The notes: a model not told the origin generated them from the sequence alone. Shown: positions 27,372 through 36,725, counted from the stretch's first letter. The stretch is 64,000 nt of DNA from an uncultured Blautia sp. (GCA_934371915.1 CAKROE010000005.1:9341-73340), one strand, 5' to 3'. Numbers and translations are program-made.

Positions 27372-28073
27372 ATGTGGAATAATATAGAAAATATGATTTT
27401 ATATGAGGATAAAGAGATTATTGTCTGTCATAAAGTGGCAGGCATTGCCGTACAGAGTGCGAGAATCGGGATGCCGGATATGGAAAGCAGTCTGAAAAAC
27501 TATCTGGCATCAAAGAATCCCGGGAAAATGCCGTATCTGGGAATCGTTCATCGCCTGGATCAGCCGGTGGAAGGGGTGCTTGTTTTTGCAAAAAATAGAA
27601 AGGCAGCTGCAGGGCTGACAGGTCAGATTACATCAGGAACCGTTACGAAGGAGTATCTTGCCGTAACAGATCAGAAACCGGAGAAAGCGCAGGGACATCT
27701 GGAAGATTATCTGAAGAAAGACGGAAAAACAAATACATCTGCAGTAGTTACACCAAAAGCCGATGGGGCAAAAAAAGCAGTTCTGGATTATGAGGTACTT
27801 AATGAAGTTTCGGATGAGCGGACTTCGACCGGTAAAAGAATCCTGGTCAGAATACAGCTTGGAACGGGACGCCATCATCAGATCAGAGTACAGATGGCGC
27901 ATGCAGGCATGCCGCTTCTGGGTGATCGGAAATATAATCCGGAGGATTCTTCAGGACTTCCGCTGGGATTGTGTTCCTGTCATCTTGTATTCCTGCATCC
28001 AATTACGGGAAAGAAGATGGAGTTCCGGGTAACGCCAAAAGGGAATTGTTTTGCAGGATTCCCAAATATCTGA
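27372..28073 (+). CDS. RluA-family pseudouridine synthase
   Basis: A 233-residue enzyme with the catalytic motif HRLDQPVEGVLVF (about 60-72); its Asp is the nucleophile that converts uridine to pseudouridine. The C-terminal GRHHQIRVQMAHAGMPLLGD (about 163-182) is the second family motif. The usual TSG after the HRLD is PVEG, a variation seen in short RluA-like proteins. It has no S4 domain. The target could be rRNA or tRNA. Its ATG directly follows the T tract of the overlapping terminator. Confidence 0.9.
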   Translation: MWNNIENMILYEDKEIIVCHKVAGIAVQSARIGMPDMESSLKNYLASKNPGKMPYLGIVHRLDQPVEGVLVFAKNRKAAAGLTGQITSGTVTKEYLAVTDQKPEKAQGHLEDYLKKDGKTNTSAVVTPKADGAKKAVLDYEVLNEVSDERTSTGKRILVRIQLGTGRHHQIRVQMAHAGMPLLGDRKYNPEDSSGLPLGLCSCHLVFLHPITGKKMEFRVTPKGNCFAGFPNI

Positions 28074-28214
28074 ATCAGAATATAGTAAAATTGCCGTATT
28101 TTCTTCGAAAAAATGAAAAAACTATGAAATCTATAGACGGAAAAATGAAAATGTGTATAATGTAGAAAAGAATCGCATTTGTGTAAAGTTTATAGTAGAA
28201 AAGAGGAAAATACA

Positions 28215-29339
28215 ATGAAAAAAGCAGCTATTGCGGTGCTTTTTCTTGTCGGTGCAGTCGTAGTGGCAGGCGAGAGTGGTAAGATGGGCGGCTTTGGTAA
28301 TTTTATTTCAGATGTGCAGGCCGAAGATGAACTGTCTGAAAGTGATAAAGACCAGAAAGAGATTATAGAAGAGTCGGACACTACAGAGGAAGACAGAGTC
28401 GCTGCTATTGATACTTCAGTTACACTTGGTGTTGGCAGCAGAATCGCAGTTGTGAGCAAGGCTACCGACGGAGAATACTGGAAACTTGTCCGTCAGGGTA
28501 TGGAAGATGCAGTTAAGGATATTAATACAGCCTATGATTTTTCATCTGATGATGAGATCTCTATGACATTTGAGGGTCCTTCGGATGAGCAGGATATTGA
28601 AACTCAGGTTAATACGCTCGATGCGGTAATTGCAGAGAACCCTACCGTTTTGTGCATGTCAGCCGGAGATATTGAATCCTGTCAGGCACAGCTTGAGGCG
28701 GCCAGTGAGAATGGCATTCCGGTTGTAGTTTTTGATTCCAATGTCAGTGACGATGAGCTGGTGGCAGCGTTCCGTGGCACAGATAATACATATGCAGGAA
28801 AACTGGCGGCAGAAAAACTTGTGGATGCGATTGGAGAAAACGGCAAGATTGCAGTATTTTCCGCGCAGGAAAAGACCGAAAGTTCACAGAAACGTGTCGA
28901 GGGATTTAAGGAAGCACTGGCAGATTGCGAGGAAATTTCAATTGTAAGTGAGTTATATACCGATAAGGTCAAAGATATGTCAGAGGCGATGGCAGATGTG
29001 TTGAGACGTTACCCGGATCTGGACGGAGTATTCTGTACCAATGAAGATGTAGCGGATATGTATCTTGGACTGGATAAAGGAGAAAATACACCGGTTATGG
29101 TCGGTGTAGACGCGACAAGCGTACAGCAGAAGGCAATCACGGACGGACAGGAGCTTGGAACCGTATCACAGGATCCATATGCTATCGGCTATCAGACGAT
29201 CATAGCTGCAGCACAGGCTATGTCTACAGATCCGGCACAGGCGGCTTCTGTAGAAAAAAATGTCCTGCTTGAGCCGAAATGGATTGACGCGTCTAATATC
29301 GATGATGCGTCAAATGGCAATTATCTTTACGGAAAATAA
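28215..29339 (+). CDS. Sugar-type ABC substrate-binding protein (Peripla_BP_4), orphan
   Basis: A 374-residue secreted protein starting after AGAGGAAAA. A hydrophobic N-terminus (about 4-18) without a lipobox Cys is followed by an acidic linker (about 36-66). The RbsB/LacI-type binding fold then shows ATDGEYWKLVRQGMEDAV, NPTVLCMSAGD, VFDSNVSDDELVAAFRGTDN and GVDATSVQQKAI. Such proteins deliver ribose, galactose or autoinducers. No permease or ATPase gene is adjacent, so it either serves a distant transporter or acts as a sensor. TATAAT at 28156-28161 probably belongs to its promoter. Confidence 0.85.
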   Translation: MKKAAIAVLFLVGAVVVAGESGKMGGFGNFISDVQAEDELSESDKDQKEIIEESDTTEEDRVAAIDTSVTLGVGSRIAVVSKATDGEYWKLVRQGMEDAVKDINTAYDFSSDDEISMTFEGPSDEQDIETQVNTLDAVIAENPTVLCMSAGDIESCQAQLEAASENGIPVVVFDSNVSDDELVAAFRGTDNTYAGKLAAEKLVDAIGENGKIAVFSAQEKTESSQKRVEGFKEALADCEEISIVSELYTDKVKDMSEAMADVLRRYPDLDGVFCTNEDVADMYLGLDKGENTPVMVGVDATSVQQKAITDGQELGTVSQDPYAIGYQTIIAAAQAMSTDPAQAASVEKNVLLEPKWIDASNIDDASNGNYLYGK

Positions 29340-29401
29340 AAGAGAATATACGCAGGATGACATGATATGATACGTAAGAGAAAAGTTAATCCTGATATCC
29401 G

Positions 29402-29440
29402 ACAGGGGCAGTTCACATTGGACTGTCCCTGTGTTATAAT
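29402..29440 (+). promoter_or_regulatory. Hairpin overlapping the NSS promoter
   Basis: ACAGGGGCAGT (29402-29412) pairs with ACTGTCCCTGT (29422-29432). TTCACA (29412-29417), 17 bases and TATAAT (29435-29440) form a promoter for the next gene. The stem may terminate the preceding gene, though it has no T tract. Confidence 0.5.
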
Positions 29441-29512
29441 AAAAAAGATTGAATTGAAATAAAAAACAATTTCAAGCAAAGTATGTTATGGCAAAATGAA
29501 GGAGGAAATTAT

Positions 29513-30979
29513 TTGAAGGAAAGAGAAACATTTGGATCAAGACTTGGTTTTATTCTGGTTTCTGCAGGATGTGCCGTAGGGCTTGGAAACGTATGGAAAT
29601 TTCCATACATGACAGGAAAATATGGCGGGGCAGCTTTTATCCTGATTTATCTGGTCTTTCTGGTACTGCTGGGACTGCCGATCCTTGTAAGTGAGTTTGC
29701 TGTAGGACGAAGCAGCCGCTTAAGCACAGCGAGAGCATTTCACAAACTGGAGCCGGAGGGGGCCAATTTCCACAAATACAGTTATATGGGAATGATCGGT
29801 AACTACATGCTGATGATGTTTTATACCATGGTTGCCGGCTGGATGATGTATTACTGTTATGTTATGGCAACCGGTAAACTGAGCGGAGCCTCTTCTGATG
29901 AGATCAGTGGGTTCTTTTCCAATCTGATGACATCGACAGGTACCATGACCGGATGGATGATCGCAGCGGTTCTTCTTGCATTCGGAGTATGTTCACTCGG
30001 ACTTAAAAACGGAATTGAGCGTATCACGAAGGTGATGATGATCTGTCTTCTTGCACTGATCGTTGTACTGGCAGTTCATTCTGTGACACTTGATGGTGCG
30101 ATGGAAGGTGTGAAATTTTATCTGGTGCCAAACCTTGACAACATCCGTGAGGCAGGGCTCGGAAACGTGATCTTCGGAGCGCTGTCTCAGGCATTTTTTA
30201 CATTGAGTATCGGTATCGGTGCGATGGAAATCTTCGGAAGCTACATGGGTAAGGAACGTACGCTTGCAGGCGAAAGTGTCAATATTCTGATCCTTGATAC
30301 ATTTGTAGCGCTGATGGCTGGTCTGATCATCATTCCGGCATGTTTTGCGTTCGGTGTAGAGCCGGGAGCTGGTCCGGGACTTGTATTTATCACACTTCCA
30401 AACGTATTTAATCAGATGGCAGGCGGAAGACTCTGGGGAGCTCTGTTCTTCCTGTTTATGTCTTTTGCGGCACTGTCTACTGTCATTGCTGTATTTGAGA
30501 ATATCCTGTCCTTTGCAATGGATCTGTGGGGATGGAAACGTAACAAAGCAGTTGCATTTAATATTGTACTGATCATCATTCTTTCGATGCCGGCAATTCT
30601 CGGATTCGGCCCATGGTCCGGTATCCAGATTCTCGGTGAAGGAACCAACATCATGGATCTTGAGGACTTTATCATTTCCAATAATATCCTGCCGCTTGGT
30701 TCCGTAGTCTTCGTCATTTTCTGTGCATCAAAGAACGGATGGGGATGGGACAACTTTATCAAAGAAGCCAACACAGGATCAGGACTGAAATTCCCGAAAT
30801 TCATCAGAAACTACATGCTCTGGGTGATTCCGGCAGTTGTTGCGGTTATTTATCTGAAAGGATACTATGATATGTTCCAGCCGAAAGGAATGAATTATCT
30901 GGTTCCGTGGATGATCATCGGTGTTGCAATGCTTGTTCTTGTCGGATGGATTTCCTTAGGGCACAGCAAAAAGAAATAA
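29513..30979 (+). CDS. Neurotransmitter:sodium symporter family transporter (second copy)
   Basis: A 488-residue NSS transporter with the signature GCAVGLGNVWKFPYMTGKYG (about 19-38) and about twelve helices. I start it at the TTG of 29513 because GAAGGAGG lies seven bases upstream; the ATG at 29483 has no binding site and would add ten atypical residues. It likely imports an amino acid with sodium. It differs clearly from the copy at 1.2-2.6 kb, so it is not a recent duplicate. Confidence 0.9.
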   Translation: MKERETFGSRLGFILVSAGCAVGLGNVWKFPYMTGKYGGAAFILIYLVFLVLLGLPILVSEFAVGRSSRLSTARAFHKLEPEGANFHKYSYMGMIGNYMLMMFYTMVAGWMMYYCYVMATGKLSGASSDEISGFFSNLMTSTGTMTGWMIAAVLLAFGVCSLGLKNGIERITKVMMICLLALIVVLAVHSVTLDGAMEGVKFYLVPNLDNIREAGLGNVIFGALSQAFFTLSIGIGAMEIFGSYMGKERTLAGESVNILILDTFVALMAGLIIIPACFAFGVEPGAGPGLVFITLPNVFNQMAGGRLWGALFFLFMSFAALSTVIAVFENILSFAMDLWGWKRNKAVAFNIVLIIILSMPAILGFGPWSGIQILGEGTNIMDLEDFIISNNILPLGSVVFVIFCASKNGWGWDNFIKEANTGSGLKFPKFIRNYMLWVIPAVVAVIYLKGYYDMFQPKGMNYLVPWMIIGVAMLVLVGWISLGHSKKK

Positions 30980-30986
30980 GATACCA

Positions 30987-31047
30987 GGGTCAAAAGTTCT
31001 GAATCCACATGAGCTTGCTCATAAGTGGATGTAAGAACTTGGGACCC
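30987..31047. repeat. Long near-perfect hairpin element
   Basis: Nested complementary blocks GGGTC/GACCC, AAGTTCT/AGAACTT, ATCCAC/GTGGAT and GAG/CTC fold a 61-base segment into one long hairpin. It lacks a T tract. Its shape resembles the palindromic intergenic repeats of Lachnospiraceae genomes. Further copies would need a genome search. Confidence 0.6.
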
Positions 31048-31069
31048 GCCCCGATATGAGCATAAAAGT

Positions 31070-31135
31070 GGGATGAAATCCCGCGATATGCGAATAGAGG
31101 GTAGGATTGTGAGAGTGCATAGCACGGAACAATCC
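31070..31135 (+). promoter_or_regulatory. Structured leader before the aminotransferase
   Basis: After the long hairpin a GGGAT-GAA-ATCCC stem (31070-31082) and a two-part stem GGATTGT/ACAATCC (31104-31110/31129-31135) with inner GTGC-ATA-GCAC follow. This might be a leader structure or part of the same repeat. I recognise no known riboswitch. Confidence 0.35.
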
Positions 31136-31178
31136 GTAAGTATCATAAATAAATAACAAAATCAGAGGAGGCACAATT

Positions 31179-32369
31179 ATGATAGCAGAAAAAATGAAAC
31201 CTTTTGTCCAGAACAACTCAGCGATCCGTATGATGTTCGAGGAAGGAAACCGTCTCCGTGCAAAATACGGCGCAGACAAAGTATATGATTTCAGTCTTGG
31301 AAATCCGAGTGTTCCGGCACCGGACTGTGTGCGTGAGGCAATCATTGATCTTGTGAACAACGAGGAACCGACAGTCCTTCACGGCTACATGAGTAATGCC
31401 GGATTTGAGGATGTCAGAGAGACCATTGCACAGTCTCTGAACCGCCGCTTCGGGACAGCTTTTTCTGCACATAATCTGATCATGACCGTTGGTGCTGCCA
31501 GCGGTCTGAATGTGATCCTCAAGACGATCCTGAATCCGGGCGAGGAAGTGATCGTTTTTGCACCGTATTTCCTGGAATATGGTGCATATGTACGCAACTA
31601 TGACGGCAAACTTGTGGAAATCTCTCCGAATACTGAGACTTTCCAGCCGAATCTGAAAGAGCTGGAAGAGAAGATCAATGCCAACACCCGCGCCGTGATC
31701 GTAAACACACCACATAACCCGACTGGTGTCGTTTATTCCGAAGAGACGATCAAGGAGCTTGCTGCAATCCTTGAGAAGAAACAGCAGGAATTTGGTTCTG
31801 TCATCTATCTGATCTCTGATGAGCCGTACAGAGAACTGGCATATGATGGTGTGGAAGTTCCGTATCTTACAAAATATTACAAAAATACAGTTGTAGGATA
31901 TTCCTACAGCAAATCTCTGTCCCTTCCGGGCGAGCGTATCGGTTATCTGGTTATCCCGGATGAGCTTGAGGACAGTGAGACGGTGATCACGGCAGCAGCA
32001 ATCGCCAACCGTGTACTCGGAAGTGTCAATGCACCGTCTCTGATGCAGAAAGTTATCCAGAAATGTGTGGATGCAGAGGTGGATGTGGCTGCTTATGACC
32101 GCAACCGCCTGGCACTTTACAATGGTCTGAAAGAATGTGGTTTCGAGTGCATCAAACCGCAGGGAGCTTTTTACCTGTTCGTAAAATCTCCGGTCGCAGA
32201 CGAAAAACAGTTCTGTGAAGCCGGTAAGAAATATAATATTCTGATGGTACCGGGAAGCTCTTTTGCATGCCCGGGTTATGTAAGACTGGCATATTGTGTA
32301 TCCTATGACACAATTCAGAATTCCCTGCCGGAATTTAAGAAGCTTGCAGCTGAATTTGGCCTGAACTAA
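31179..32369 (+). CDS. Pyridoxal-phosphate-dependent aminotransferase (class I/II)
   Basis: A 396-residue fold-type I enzyme: YDFSLGNPSVPAP (about 31-43), NTPHNPTGVVYS (about 175-186), the PLP Asp in ISDEPYREL and the Schiff-base Lys in YSYSKSLSLPGERIGY. The C-terminal FACPGYVRLAYCV carries the carboxylate-binding Arg. It belongs to the AspC/AlaT-like subgroup. The specificity cannot be read. A strong GAGGAGG precedes the ATG. The alpha-galactosidase gene follows after 17 bases, so the two may share a transcript. Confidence 0.9.
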   Translation: MIAEKMKPFVQNNSAIRMMFEEGNRLRAKYGADKVYDFSLGNPSVPAPDCVREAIIDLVNNEEPTVLHGYMSNAGFEDVRETIAQSLNRRFGTAFSAHNLIMTVGAASGLNVILKTILNPGEEVIVFAPYFLEYGAYVRNYDGKLVEISPNTETFQPNLKELEEKINANTRAVIVNTPHNPTGVVYSEETIKELAAILEKKQQEFGSVIYLISDEPYRELAYDGVEVPYLTKYYKNTVVGYSYSKSLSLPGERIGYLVIPDELEDSETVITAAAIANRVLGSVNAPSLMQKVIQKCVDAEVDVAAYDRNRLALYNGLKECGFECIKPQGAFYLFVKSPVADEKQFCEAGKKYNILMVPGSSFACPGYVRLAYCVSYDTIQNSLPEFKKLAAEFGLN

Positions 32370-32386
32370 ATTAAGGGAGGAAACTC

Positions 32387-34573
32387 ATGGCGATTTCATT
32401 TGATGAAAAGAAAAAGATCTTCAAGCTGGACACAGCAAAAAGTACATATCTGATCGGACTTTCACCGGAAGGATATCTCGGACATATTTATTATGGAGAA
32501 AGACTGAACCATCCGGCGGACAATTATCTTCTGCGTATGGCGGAGCATCCTTTTACACCTTCCGTAAACAAAAGGGAAAAAGCCATGTTTCTTGATTTCT
32601 TCCCGGAAGAATTTCCGTCAGGCGGTGTAGGCGGTTACAGGGAAAGCTGTATCAACATCCGTGACAGTCACGGAAGCATGGGAAGTGAATTCTTTTATCA
32701 TTCTCATGAAATCTACAAAGGCAAACATAAACTGAGCGGACTTCCGGCTTCTTTCGGAACAGAAGATGAGGTAGAAACACTTGATATTCATTGCCGCGAC
32801 GAAGTGCTGGGGTTGGAGCTGATTCTTTCTTATTCTGTTTTTGATAAAGAAAATATCCTGACCAGAAGCGCCAGAGTAGTCAATGATGGTAGCCAGAAAG
32901 TGCACATCGAGAAGATCTACAGTGCGTGTCTGGATATGGATAATGAAGACTTTGAAATGATTTCTCTTCATGGCGGATGGGCGAGAGAGCGTCATATTCA
33001 GCAGTGCGCGCTCCATTATGGCAAACAGAGCGTAGAGTCTGCCAGAGGCGAATCCAGCCATCAGGAGCATCCGTTTATCGCACTTGTGACACCGGGAACT
33101 ACACAGAAGCAGGGTCGTGTGTATGCGATGCATTTCGTGTATTCCGGAAATTTCCTCGCACAGGCGGAACTGTCACAGTTTGATTCAGTGCGTATGGTCA
33201 TGGGTATCAACAGCGAAGAATTTTCATGGGCGCTTGCACCGGGCGAAGAGTTTCAGACACCGGAAGTTGTCATGACTTATTCAGGCACAGGCCTTGGTCA
33301 GATTAGTAGAAGCTATCATGATTTCTACAGAAATCATATGATCAGAAGCAAATACAACCACAAAAAACGCCCGATCCTCATCAACAACTGGGAGGCAACC
33401 TATTTTGATTTCAACACAGAAAAACTTCTGGATATTGCCCGCGAGGCAAAGAAATGCGGAATCGAAATGCTTGTCATGGATGATGGCTGGTTCGGACATC
33501 GAAATAACGACGACAGTTCTCTCGGTGACTGGTTTGTTAACGAAAAGAAAATTACAGGCGGTCTGAAAAATCTGGTCGATCAGGTCAATGAGATCGGTCT
33601 GAAATTCGGTATCTGGTTCGAGCCGGAAATGATCTCTCCGGATTCAGATCTTTATGAGAAACATCCGGAATGGGCGATCCAGATTCAGAACAGAGAGGCA
33701 ACCCAGAGCCGAAATCAGTATGTACTTGACCTGTCACGCAGGGAAGTTCGTGACTATGTATATGAATGTGTGGCTTCCGTTCTTCGAAGCGCCAATATCG
33801 AATATGTCAAATGGGACATGAACCGCCAGCTCAGTGATATGGGAAGTACTTATCTTGCCGAAGATGCGCAGCAGGAGCTTTTCCACAGATATGTACTCGG
33901 TGTTTATGAACTGCAGGAGCGGCTGGTGACAGACTTCCCGGATCTTCTTCTGGAAAACTGTTCCGGTGGCGGCGCGCGTTTTGACCCGGGAATGTTGTAT
34001 TACAGCCCGCAGATCTGGTGCTCTGACGATACAGACGCGATTGAACGTCTGCTGATTCAGGAAGGAACAGAGCTGATCTATCCGCTGTCTGCCATGGGCG
34101 CGCACGTCAGTGACTGTCCGAATCATATAGTAGGCAGAGTGACACCGTTTAAGACGCGAGGTCATGTGGCACTTTCCGGCACATTCGGCTATGAGCTGGA
34201 TATCACAAAGATTGCAGAAGAAGAGAGAAATATGATTCCGGAGCAGACGCAGATGTATCACAAATACCATGATCTGATCCGTGAGGGAGACTATTTCAGA
34301 ATTGCATCCTACAGAGAAAATCATCTGTATGACTGTTGGGCTTCGGCGGCAAAAGACCGTTCCGAGGTACTGGTAACGTATGTACAGGTACTTGGACAGG
34401 CCAATGTACACAGCCGCAGAATTTACCTTGATGGCTTTGATCCGGATAAAACTTACCGTCTGGAAGGCACAGATGAGATGTATACAGGTGAAATGTTGAT
34501 GAAGATGGGATTTTTGATGAGAGATTTCAGAGGAGATTTCCAGAGCAGACTGTATCATTTCACAGCAGAATAA
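32387..34573 (+). CDS. Alpha-galactosidase, glycoside hydrolase family 36
   Basis: A 728-residue cytoplasmic-type enzyme without a signal peptide. An N-terminal beta-supersandwich domain (about 1-330) precedes a TIM barrel with MDDGWFGHRNND, WFEPEMISPDSDLY, the nucleophile Asp in VKWDMNRQLSD (about 475-485) and the acid/base Asp in WCSDDTDAIERL (about 545-556). Length and motifs fit GH36 enzymes that remove alpha-1,6-galactose from raffinose-family sugars and melibiose. No dedicated sugar transporter gene is adjacent. Confidence 0.95.
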   Translation: MAISFDEKKKIFKLDTAKSTYLIGLSPEGYLGHIYYGERLNHPADNYLLRMAEHPFTPSVNKREKAMFLDFFPEEFPSGGVGGYRESCINIRDSHGSMGSEFFYHSHEIYKGKHKLSGLPASFGTEDEVETLDIHCRDEVLGLELILSYSVFDKENILTRSARVVNDGSQKVHIEKIYSACLDMDNEDFEMISLHGGWARERHIQQCALHYGKQSVESARGESSHQEHPFIALVTPGTTQKQGRVYAMHFVYSGNFLAQAELSQFDSVRMVMGINSEEFSWALAPGEEFQTPEVVMTYSGTGLGQISRSYHDFYRNHMIRSKYNHKKRPILINNWEATYFDFNTEKLLDIAREAKKCGIEMLVMDDGWFGHRNNDDSSLGDWFVNEKKITGGLKNLVDQVNEIGLKFGIWFEPEMISPDSDLYEKHPEWAIQIQNREATQSRNQYVLDLSRREVRDYVYECVASVLRSANIEYVKWDMNRQLSDMGSTYLAEDAQQELFHRYVLGVYELQERLVTDFPDLLLENCSGGGARFDPGMLYYSPQIWCSDDTDAIERLLIQEGTELIYPLSAMGAHVSDCPNHIVGRVTPFKTRGHVALSGTFGYELDITKIAEEERNMIPEQTQMYHKYHDLIREGDYFRIASYRENHLYDCWASAAKDRSEVLVTYVQVLGQANVHSRRIYLDGFDPDKTYRLEGTDEMYTGEMLMKMGFLMRDFRGDFQSRLYHFTAE

Positions 34574-34580
34574 AGTAAAA

Positions 34581-34616
34581 ACGACGCAGGAGCTCAGCTC
34601 CTGCGTCGTCATATTT
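34581..34616. terminator. Terminator between convergent alpha-galactosidase and alarmone synthetase genes
   Basis: A perfect 13-bp stem (34581-34593 with 34597-34609) with a TCA loop is flanked by A and T runs on both sides. The right arm reaches the stop codon of the minus-strand gene. Confidence 0.88.
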
Positions 34617-35319
34617 TATCGATTTTTTTGCGGATATCCAGCATTTTCTGATCCAGTTCGGAGATAACAGAAGCACATCTCTGCAATTCCTCATTGATGA
34701 CAGCTGCCTGTTTCTGTCCGCGCTTATAGCGAAGCTGATGATCGAGATTTGCCCAGTAATCCATGGCGGCTGTTCGAAGCTGTAATTCGACTTTGATCCA
34801 CTGGCTTTCATTCTGGAAGGGCATGGCGACCTCAAGAATCAGATGCAGACTCTGATAACCGGATTTCTTTGGCTGTCTGATGTAATCTTTTGTCCTGAGG
34901 ATACGGATATCCTGCTGTTTTTCAATCAGTTCGGCAACTTTATAAATATCATCCACATAAGAACAAACGGCACGGACACCGATCAGGTCGTTGATTTTTT
35001 CCAGTGCCTGAGCAAAGTTCAGATCCAGGCCTTTTTTCTGCATTTTTTTGCAGACACTGTCATAGCTTTTGAGCCTTCCTGTCGTCATCTGGATAAAGCT
35101 CCGGTTATATTTCATTAGCAAAAAGGTATTGATGATCTCCAGTTTGGTCATCATAAGGTTGATGGCGCATTGGCCTTTGATGCTGAATTCACTGTCGGTC
35201 AGCATGTTCTTTAAAAGTTCTTTTTTCTTCAATTTCTGTCTTTCTTCCTCTAATTGTATCAAAGTAAAATTTTCATTCGTATAAGTTTCAGTCGTTCGTA
35301 ATGCATTGCAGGTTCCCAT
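34609..35319 (-). CDS. Small alarmone (p)ppGpp synthetase
   Basis: A 236-residue single-domain RelA/SpoT synthetase. GRLKSYDSVCKKMQKKG (about 82-98) carries the ATP-binding Arg/Lys. NDLIGVRAVCSYVDDIY (about 111-127), the KKSGYQSLHL loop and VELQLRTAAMDYWANLDH follow. There is no HD hydrolase or TGS/ACT domain, so it only makes the alarmone, as RelP/RelQ do. A long N-terminal helix (about 20-45) and a C-terminal helical tail would support tetramer formation as in RelQ. It starts after AAGGAG. Confidence 0.93.
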   Translation of the reverse strand: MGTCNALRTTETYTNENFTLIQLEEERQKLKKKELLKNMLTDSEFSIKGQCAINLMMTKLEIINTFLLMKYNRSFIQMTTGRLKSYDSVCKKMQKKGLDLNFAQALEKINDLIGVRAVCSYVDDIYKVAELIEKQQDIRILRTKDYIRQPKKSGYQSLHLILEVAMPFQNESQWIKVELQLRTAAMDYWANLDHQLRYKRGQKQAAVINEELQRCASVISELDQKMLDIRKKIDKI

Positions 35320-35524
35320 GAAAATACTCCTTCTGTAATAAATCTGTAAGTGTTTTGCGTTAAATCAACGTAAAATAAGAAAAGCAAGAGTGAATCACAG
35401 GTTTCTTATTTCCGTTTCCCATCAATTAATGTATGAACACAGATGGAAAAATATGACAGAGAAACAGTAAAATTCAGAAAGGATTTGTTTCCCTTGCAAT
35501 TATCCATGGAAAAAGGTAAAATAT

Positions 35525-35544
35525 AATTCGATATTCAACGAATT
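35525..35544 (+). promoter_or_regulatory. Inverted repeat in front of the ArsR-type regulator
   Basis: AATTCG (35525-35530) and CGAATT (35539-35544) form a six-base inverted repeat directly before the ribosome site of the regulator gene. It may be an autoregulatory operator. Confidence 0.35.
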
Positions 35545-35557
35545 GTAGGAGAAAACT

Positions 35558-36658
35558 ATGGGGAAAAATGAAAATGCAATTCCTAAAGATATAAAATTCC
35601 GATTCTGTTATTCAGCAACAATGGAAGCAGTCATGAGTCTGCATGTCATAGCAGACCCGGAAATTCATCGGGAGTGCAGCGGCTGGGTAATGCATATTTT
35701 TGAAACGCTGACAGAACAGTTAAAAGAGGAAATTCTGGATTTTGGAAGCCGTTACGGAAAATGGTATTATGTATTGGACCTGCTTGGGTTGATTGTAGAA
35801 GAAGAGAAGAATTATCAAAATGACATTGATATGATGACTGGGAAAATAAGGGAAATGCCGCTTAGTGATGTCATCTATTTTCTGGCAGGACTTTGTGAAA
35901 CGAGGCTGGATATCAGCATTGAACATTTTCGTGAGATTTTTTCAGATGCGGAAAAATGTAAAGAAGAGCTTGTGCAAAAAAAATATGCTCTGATAGAGAT
36001 GGAAAATCTTCATTACATGCTGCAGGAACCTGAGAAAATACGAAGCCGACTGATCTGGATTCTGGAAGAATACTGGAATCAGGCTTTTTCAAAAGAGTGG
36101 GACTCTATCAGCAGTTACGAAAAAGATATTATTTCTCATGAAGAAATGTTGTTGCGGCATACATCTCTGGAGGAATATATGGGCAGATTTCATGCGGATC
36201 TGATCATCAAAGACGGGATTTTGTTACTGAACAAAATTCCGGGACTGAGTGTTAATGTGAATCAGATTACGGATATCTGTATCACTCCGTCTATTTTCGG
36301 AGAGGGACATTTGCATGGAAATATTTATCAAGGTACGGTCAATCTGGTTTTGAACCTGAACTATCGTGCATTGCAGGTCAGCAGAGATATTCCGGATGAT
36401 TTTTTCAGTGTTCTCCGCGCACTTGGCGATGAAAGTCGTTTTAAGATCATTAAGGTGCTAAAGAACGGAGATGCTACGACAAAAGATATCAGTGATATCC
36501 TGCGCCTGTCACCAAGTACGATTTCGGCACATTTGAAAGTGCTCAGGGAGGCGGATCTGGTAGATTCTCATAAAGTTAAGAAATTTGTATATTATCAGCT
36601 GAAAACGGAGAGACTGGAAAATCTTCAGGATCGGCTTATGACATATCTGAAGTATTAA
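35558..36658 (+). CDS. ArsR-family winged-helix regulator with large N-terminal domain
   Basis: A 366-residue regulator. The C-terminal 75 residues are an ArsR-type winged helix: RALGDESRFKIIKVLKNGDA then LRLSPSTISAHLKVLREAD, the recognition helix. The 290-residue N-terminal part resembles the DUF5937-type ligand-sensing extension and lacks the usual metal-binding CxC motif. It lies 200 bases before the flavoenzyme/TRAP operon in the same direction, with its own terminator between. It is the likely controller of that operon. Confidence 0.85.
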   Translation: MGKNENAIPKDIKFRFCYSATMEAVMSLHVIADPEIHRECSGWVMHIFETLTEQLKEEILDFGSRYGKWYYVLDLLGLIVEEEKNYQNDIDMMTGKIREMPLSDVIYFLAGLCETRLDISIEHFREIFSDAEKCKEELVQKKYALIEMENLHYMLQEPEKIRSRLIWILEEYWNQAFSKEWDSISSYEKDIISHEEMLLRHTSLEEYMGRFHADLIIKDGILLLNKIPGLSVNVNQITDICITPSIFGEGHLHGNIYQGTVNLVLNLNYRALQVSRDIPDDFFSVLRALGDESRFKIIKVLKNGDATTKDISDILRLSPSTISAHLKVLREADLVDSHKVKKFVYYQLKTERLENLQDRLMTYLKY

Positions 36659-36684
36659 AAGTCAATTGAATAATTAAAAAATGG

Positions 36685-36725
36685 ACACCTGATGCCTGGT
36701 TTGGAAAAGCGTCAGGTGTTTTTTT
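36685..36725 (+). terminator. Intrinsic terminator after the ArsR-type gene
   Basis: ACACCTGATGC (36685-36695) pairs with GCGTCAGGTGT (36709-36719) with one G-U, followed by six T. Confidence 0.92.

Noticed and set aside
29483..29512. ATG start ten codons earlier for the second NSS gene
   Set aside because: It lacks a ribosome binding site, whereas the TTG at 29513 has GAAGGAGG at ideal distance and begins at the family's usual N-terminus.
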